From contig NZ_JACOGK010000046.1 of the NCBI RefSeq assembly GCF_014269395.1, positions 1-17,999 on the forward strand: a DNA stretch of 17,999 bases, read 5' to 3'. Below the pieces are notes generated by a model. The model was not told the origin of the DNA, did not search any database, and saw nothing but the letters and a program-made list of their open reading frames with translations. Positions 15,349-17,999 of the stretch are shown in pieces. A program made the translations under genes and the position numbers. Position 1 is the stretch's first letter. The number at the start of each line of letters is the position of its first letter. The stretch is from Megasphaera hominis. GTDB taxonomy: Bacteria; Bacillota; Negativicutes; Veillonellales; Megasphaeraceae.

Positions 15349-15501
15349 AAATACCTCTCAAACATGTTATTACAACTATTACGGCTGTCAACAAAACCAC
15401 TTCAGGAAGATAAAAAACTTCATCTTTCGAGTTAAGCAAAACGCACGAAAGCAAATTGACAGAATGTGTAAATTCCACCAATTTGCTATGCTTATTCTCT
15501 G

Positions 15502-16269
15502 CTATTGTCCCCTACCCAAAAGCTTCCGCTTCAAAAAGGCACCGCCTTTTTTGAACCAATTTTGTTTTTCCATAAAGGACACGTTTTGTTCTGTATAGGG
15601 AATGTTATTCTGTTCCAGCCAGACATCGAGGAGGAGTTCGCTGACGAAGCCGTAAATGCGGGATTCGTACGTATCCCAGCCGGTAATATCGACGCGCTCT
15701 TCCAGGGTAAAGAGGATGTCGAAGAGCCACGTCATATAGGCGTCGAAGAGATCCTTGCGCATGACGAACATGTTGAACATGTGAGCCCAGGTGCGGTTCA
15801 TGATGCGGTCGAAGGCAAGCAGGTAGTCCGGATAGCGTTCCTTGATGATGGCTTCCGTAATATCGAGGCCTTCCTTGTGGTGGGCATGGTTATAATGAGA
15901 GCGGTTCGTTTCGATGTAGTAGCGGCGTTTCCCTGGGACGACGACGGAGCGCCGGGAGAGGATGCCTTCCCAGTCAGCGTGACTGAGGATTTGCTGCCGT
16001 TTCTCTTCTATACCGTGTACTTCTTTCCGCGTGAAATAGCGGCGGTAATGGACGAGACCGATGTAGTCGGCGTCAAGGTTTTTCCAGGCCCAATAAAGGC
16101 CTGTGAGCTCGCAGAAATGAGGGTTCTTCCCTGATATATTAGGGCCTGTATCGTCGCGCGTAAAACCCAGGTCGGCCTTGCCGGCAGCGCCAACGTGGAG
16201 GGGCAAATAGCTCGGGTCCTGAGGCATCCAATATGGTTTATGAGCTGCAATGAGTATTTGTATATTCAC
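15502..16269 (-). CDS. DUF4422 glycosyltransferase
   Basis: A 255-residue protein of the DUF4422 family, found in capsule, EPS and O-antigen loci and generally regarded as glycosyltransferases. Seen: N-terminal IQILIAAHKPYWMP, HVGAAGK, then LTGLYWAWKN and DYIGLVHYRRYF, the most recognisable motif of the family (about residues 67-78). A late THMF-like segment (RTWAHMFNMFVMRKDLFD) follows. The start is a GTG at 16267-16269 preceded by AGGAAGGA. It follows wbaP by about 25 nt and therefore probably adds the second sugar. The C-terminus is basic (KKGGAFLKRKLLGRG), which may help membrane binding. The sugar is unknown. Confidence 0.85.
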   Translation of the reverse strand: MNIQILIAAHKPYWMPQDPSYLPLHVGAAGKADLGFTRDDTGPNISGKNPHFCELTGLYWAWKNLDADYIGLVHYRRYFTRKEVHGIEEKRQQILSHADWEGILSRRSVVVPGKRRYYIETNRSHYNHAHHKEGLDITEAIIKERYPDYLLAFDRIMNRTWAHMFNMFVMRKDLFDAYMTWLFDILFTLEERVDITGWDTYESRIYGFVSELLLDVWLEQNNIPYTEQNVSFMEKQNWFKKGGAFLKRKLLGRGQ

Positions 16270-16294
16270 TACGATAGTTCCTTCCTATGGAAGC

Positions 16295-17740
16295 CTAGTA
16301 GGCTCCTCTTTTTCCTAAGACAACGCCAACTGTCCGCCAGATGAGGACAATATCGAACCAGACGCTCCAATTGCGGACGTACCAGCTGTCCATTTGGACG
16401 CGTTCGTCGTAGGAGACGTCGCTGCGGCCGCTGGTTTGCCACATACCGGTGACGCCAGGGCGGACCATGTAGAAGTCTGCAATCCATTTGCCATAGCGTT
16501 CGACTTCGTCGCGGATAATGGGCCGCGGGCCGACGAGGCTCATTTCCCCTTTGAGGACATTTAGGAGCTGGGGCAATTCGTCTAGGCTGGTTTTACGCAG
16601 GAAAGCGCCGCTTTTCGTAATGCGCGGATCGTCTTTGAGCTTAAAGTCTTTTTCCCATTCAGCGCGAATGGCCGGGTCTTTTTCCAGAAGCTCTTCCAGC
16701 TTTTTATCAGCATCCATAACCATGCTGCGGAACTTGTAGCAATCGAAGGACTTGCCGTTCTTGCCGATACGGCGGTGCTTGAAGATGACCGGCCCTGGTG
16801 AATCGCGGTAGATCCAAAGGGCAATGACCAAGAAGAGGGGCGACAACGCGATGAGGCCTAAGGTTGTACAGACGATATCGAAGACCCGCTTGACCCAGCG
16901 GTTGTACCAATGAGCCAGGTTGTTGCGCACGCTAAAGGCCACGATATGGCCATCGATGAGGCTTTCCATATCGAGGGTTGCCAAGGGCACCCGGCCCATA
17001 TCGGGAATGAAGGAAATGGTCTTCACCAAGGGCTGTAAGCGGTAAATGATGTCTTGAATACCATCGTTATGCAGGCCTGGAGCGATGACCAGCACGTGGC
17101 GCACGCCCGTCTCCTGAATGATCTTTTCGGCGTCACAAAAGCCGCCTAAACAAGGCATCATGGAAGCTACGGGCTCTTCCGGCGTATTATCTTCCAGGTA
17201 ACCAATGAAATCGTAGCCCAAGCCGGCATCACTCTTCAGGTTCCCTAAGACCAAAGCCGCCGTCTTCCCGGCCCCTAAGACGAGGACCGGAATCTGGAGA
17301 ATTCCGAAGTGCTCGAAAATTTTCTTCGCCACATAGCGGAAGGCAACGAGGAAACAAAAAGAAAAAATCGCCATAAAACCCGTGAAAAGACGGGACGTAC
17401 TACCTGCCACTTCCCAAACGTACATGAGTAAAATGAGCGTCACCATGGCATACACAGTAACCCGGAAAATCGCCGCCATGGTGCGCCAAAACTGCATACG
17501 CCGCGTGTAAAGAGAACTGATCTGCATAAAAAGCAAAAACACAGCCGGCCCGATGACATGGGAACTAAGCCAGGAAATCCGCAACACCGGCGAAGGAATC
17601 AAGAAATTCCGTAAACTAAAAGCGGCCCATTCAGCGCACCACACGGCGAAATAATCGACGCACACCAGCACCAAGGGCAATAGAAAAAAGCTATATTTGT
17701 TCTCGAAAGGAATACTCCCCGAAGCATTAACTTTACGCAT
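16295..17740 (-). CDS. wbaP: WbaP-type undecaprenyl-phosphate sugar-1-phosphate transferase
   Basis: This enzyme starts repeat-unit assembly by moving a sugar 1-phosphate from its nucleotide onto undecaprenyl phosphate in the inner membrane. Seen: four N-terminal membrane segments, then a Rossmann-like domain with [19 protein letters not shown]-terminal bacterial sugar-transferase domain follows: [13 protein letters not shown] re-entrant helix, [21 protein letters not shown], catalytic Asp-Glu in [24 protein letters not shown], and [12 protein letters not shown]. The start is the ATG at 17738-17740 (481 residues) with GGGGAG seven bases upstream, giving normal WbaP length. Longer in-frame starts, up to 59 residues further, would run across the promoter and are rejected. 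WbaP usually transfers galactose, but the sugar here is not certain. It is the first gene of the locus. Confidence 0.93.
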   Translation of the reverse strand: MRKVNASGSIPFENKYSFFLLPLVLVCVDYFAVWCAEWAAFSLRNFLIPSPVLRISWLSSHVIGPAVFLLFMQISSLYTRRMQFWRTMAAIFRVTVYAMVTLILLMYVWEVAGSTSRLFTGFMAIFSFCFLVAFRYVAKKIFEHFGILQIPVLVLGAGKTAALVLGNLKSDAGLGYDFIGYLEDNTPEEPVASMMPCLGGFCDAEKIIQETGVRHVLVIAPGLHNDGIQDIIYRLQPLVKTISFIPDMGRVPLATLDMESLIDGHIVAFSVRNNLAHWYNRWVKRVFDIVCTTLGLIALSPLFLVIALWIYRDSPGPVIFKHRRIGKNGKSFDCYKFRSMVMDADKKLEELLEKDPAIRAEWEKDFKLKDDPRITKSGAFLRKTSLDELPQLLNVLKGEMSLVGPRPIIRDEVERYGKWIADFYMVRPGVTGMWQTSGRSDVSYDERVQMDSWYVRNWSVWFDIVLIWRTVGVVLGKRGAY

Positions 17741-17821
17741 AGATACACTCCCCATTGTGTATGAATAAGTTGATATAAGTTTTGTGAATGCATTACTTTT
17801 GTAGATAAAAGAATACATTCT

Positions 17822-17851
17822 ATTATACCTATATACAGGGAACACTGTCAA
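17822..17851 (-). promoter_or_regulatory. Consensus promoter of the polysaccharide locus
   Basis: On the minus strand a perfect TTGACA (17846-17851) and a perfect TATAAT (17822-17827) are 18 bases apart. Transcription would start near 17814, giving a leader of about 70 nt before wbaP. The upstream edge of the promoter is only about 35 bases from the IS end at 17886, so any operator further upstream has been separated from it. Confidence 0.88.
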
Positions 17852-17885
17852 TGCGGGGTTGTGTGGTTTGGTTTGGATGTGGAGG

Positions 17886-17999
17886 TGCGGACAAAAAGTT
17901 GGACCTGACATGATCACTAAATGTCAGGAGGTTTAAAATGTATTCTTATGAAAAACGAATGAAAGCAGTCCTGTTGCATCGAGACGCAGGTATGGGACT
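17886..17999 (+). mobile_element. Left end of an IS3-family insertion sequence (partial)
   Basis: The sequence TGCGGACAAAAAGTTGGACC (17886-17905) looks like an IS3-family left inverted repeat. It pairs imperfectly with the complement of the right end at 108-127. It is followed by a small inverted repeat, TGACAT (17906-17911) and ATGTCA (17921-17926), and then the transposase start. The element continues beyond the window. The boundary is placed at the TG expected for IS3 ends. Confidence 0.75.
17938..17999 (+). CDS. IS3-family transposase OrfA, N-terminal fragment
   Basis: An ATG at 17938, preceded by AGGAGG (17926-17931), opens a frame that runs off the window. The visible residues MYSYEKRMKAVLLHRDAGMG match the usual start of IS3/IS150 OrfA proteins (SYExRMKAV.L), which carry a DNA-binding helix-turn-helix. 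The gene lies in the same orientation as the transposase tail at the left edge of the window. Confidence 0.82.
   Translation, partial: MYSYEKRMKAVLLHRDAGMG

Noticed and set aside
15364..15391. Promoter before the GT gene at 15348 (TTGACA-16-TAACAT)
   Set aside because: The -10 is poor, and a start site here would remove the ribosome binding site of the gene.
17741..17917. N-terminal extension of WbaP by up to 59 residues
   Set aside because: It would cross the consensus promoter and the IS end. The ATG at 17740 has a good ribosome binding site and gives the normal family length.

Overview
The window looks like a chromosomal segment of an anaerobic Firmicute, most likely of the Negativicutes (Megasphaera-like). 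This is an inference from the moderately high GC, an O-antigen-type polysaccharide locus beside Firmicute-style genes, the late cobalamin genes, and compact GC-rich palindromic intergenic repeats. No rRNA or tRNA is present to fix the taxon. Every complete gene is on the minus strand, so transcription runs from high to low coordinates. The window is bounded on both sides by pieces of IS3-family elements in the same (+) orientation: a transposase C-terminus and right end at 1-127, and a left end and transposase start at 17886-17999.

Reading along the minus strand from the right, a consensus sigma-70-type promoter (17822-17851) drives a surface-polysaccharide locus of ten genes. It runs wbaP-like initiating sugar-phosphate transferase, DUF4422 glycosyltransferase, two AT-rich family-2 glycosyltransferases of rhamnosyltransferase type, rmlA-rmlB-rmlD-rmlC (dTDP-L-rhamnose supply), a Wzx-type flippase and a GtrB-like polyprenyl-phosphate glycosyltransferase. 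A terminator at 7485-7516 closes it. No Wzy polymerase or Wzz is visible.

A second promoter (7442-7471) starts a late-cobalamin operon: cbiP (cobyric acid synthase), cbiB (cobinamide synthase), a PduX-like L-threonine kinase and cobD (threonine-phosphate decarboxylase). Together they make and attach the aminopropanol phosphate arm of the corrinoid. A terminator at 1934-1967 closes it. A separate brnQ gene (branched-chain amino acid carrier) with its own terminator follows.

The most interesting feature is inside cobD. Its first 20 codons (4017-4076, ending ...QWLD) directly follow and overlap the threonine kinase gene. The rest (1995-3023, starting YSANINPLG...) lies 993 nt further on. The intervening 3024-4016 segment carries the diagnostic P, Q, R and S elements and the P3, P4, P7, P8 and P9 pairings of a group I self-splicing intron, with IA-type P7.1/P7.2 hairpins. 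Joining at a U|intron...G| boundary restores the reading frame exactly through the conserved LD-YSANINPLG motif. The intron encodes no homing endonuclease. Instead a roughly 530-nt block of hairpins and palindromic repeats sits within the loop of a long terminal stem. A group I intron in a vitamin B12 biosynthesis gene is, as far as I know, unusual.
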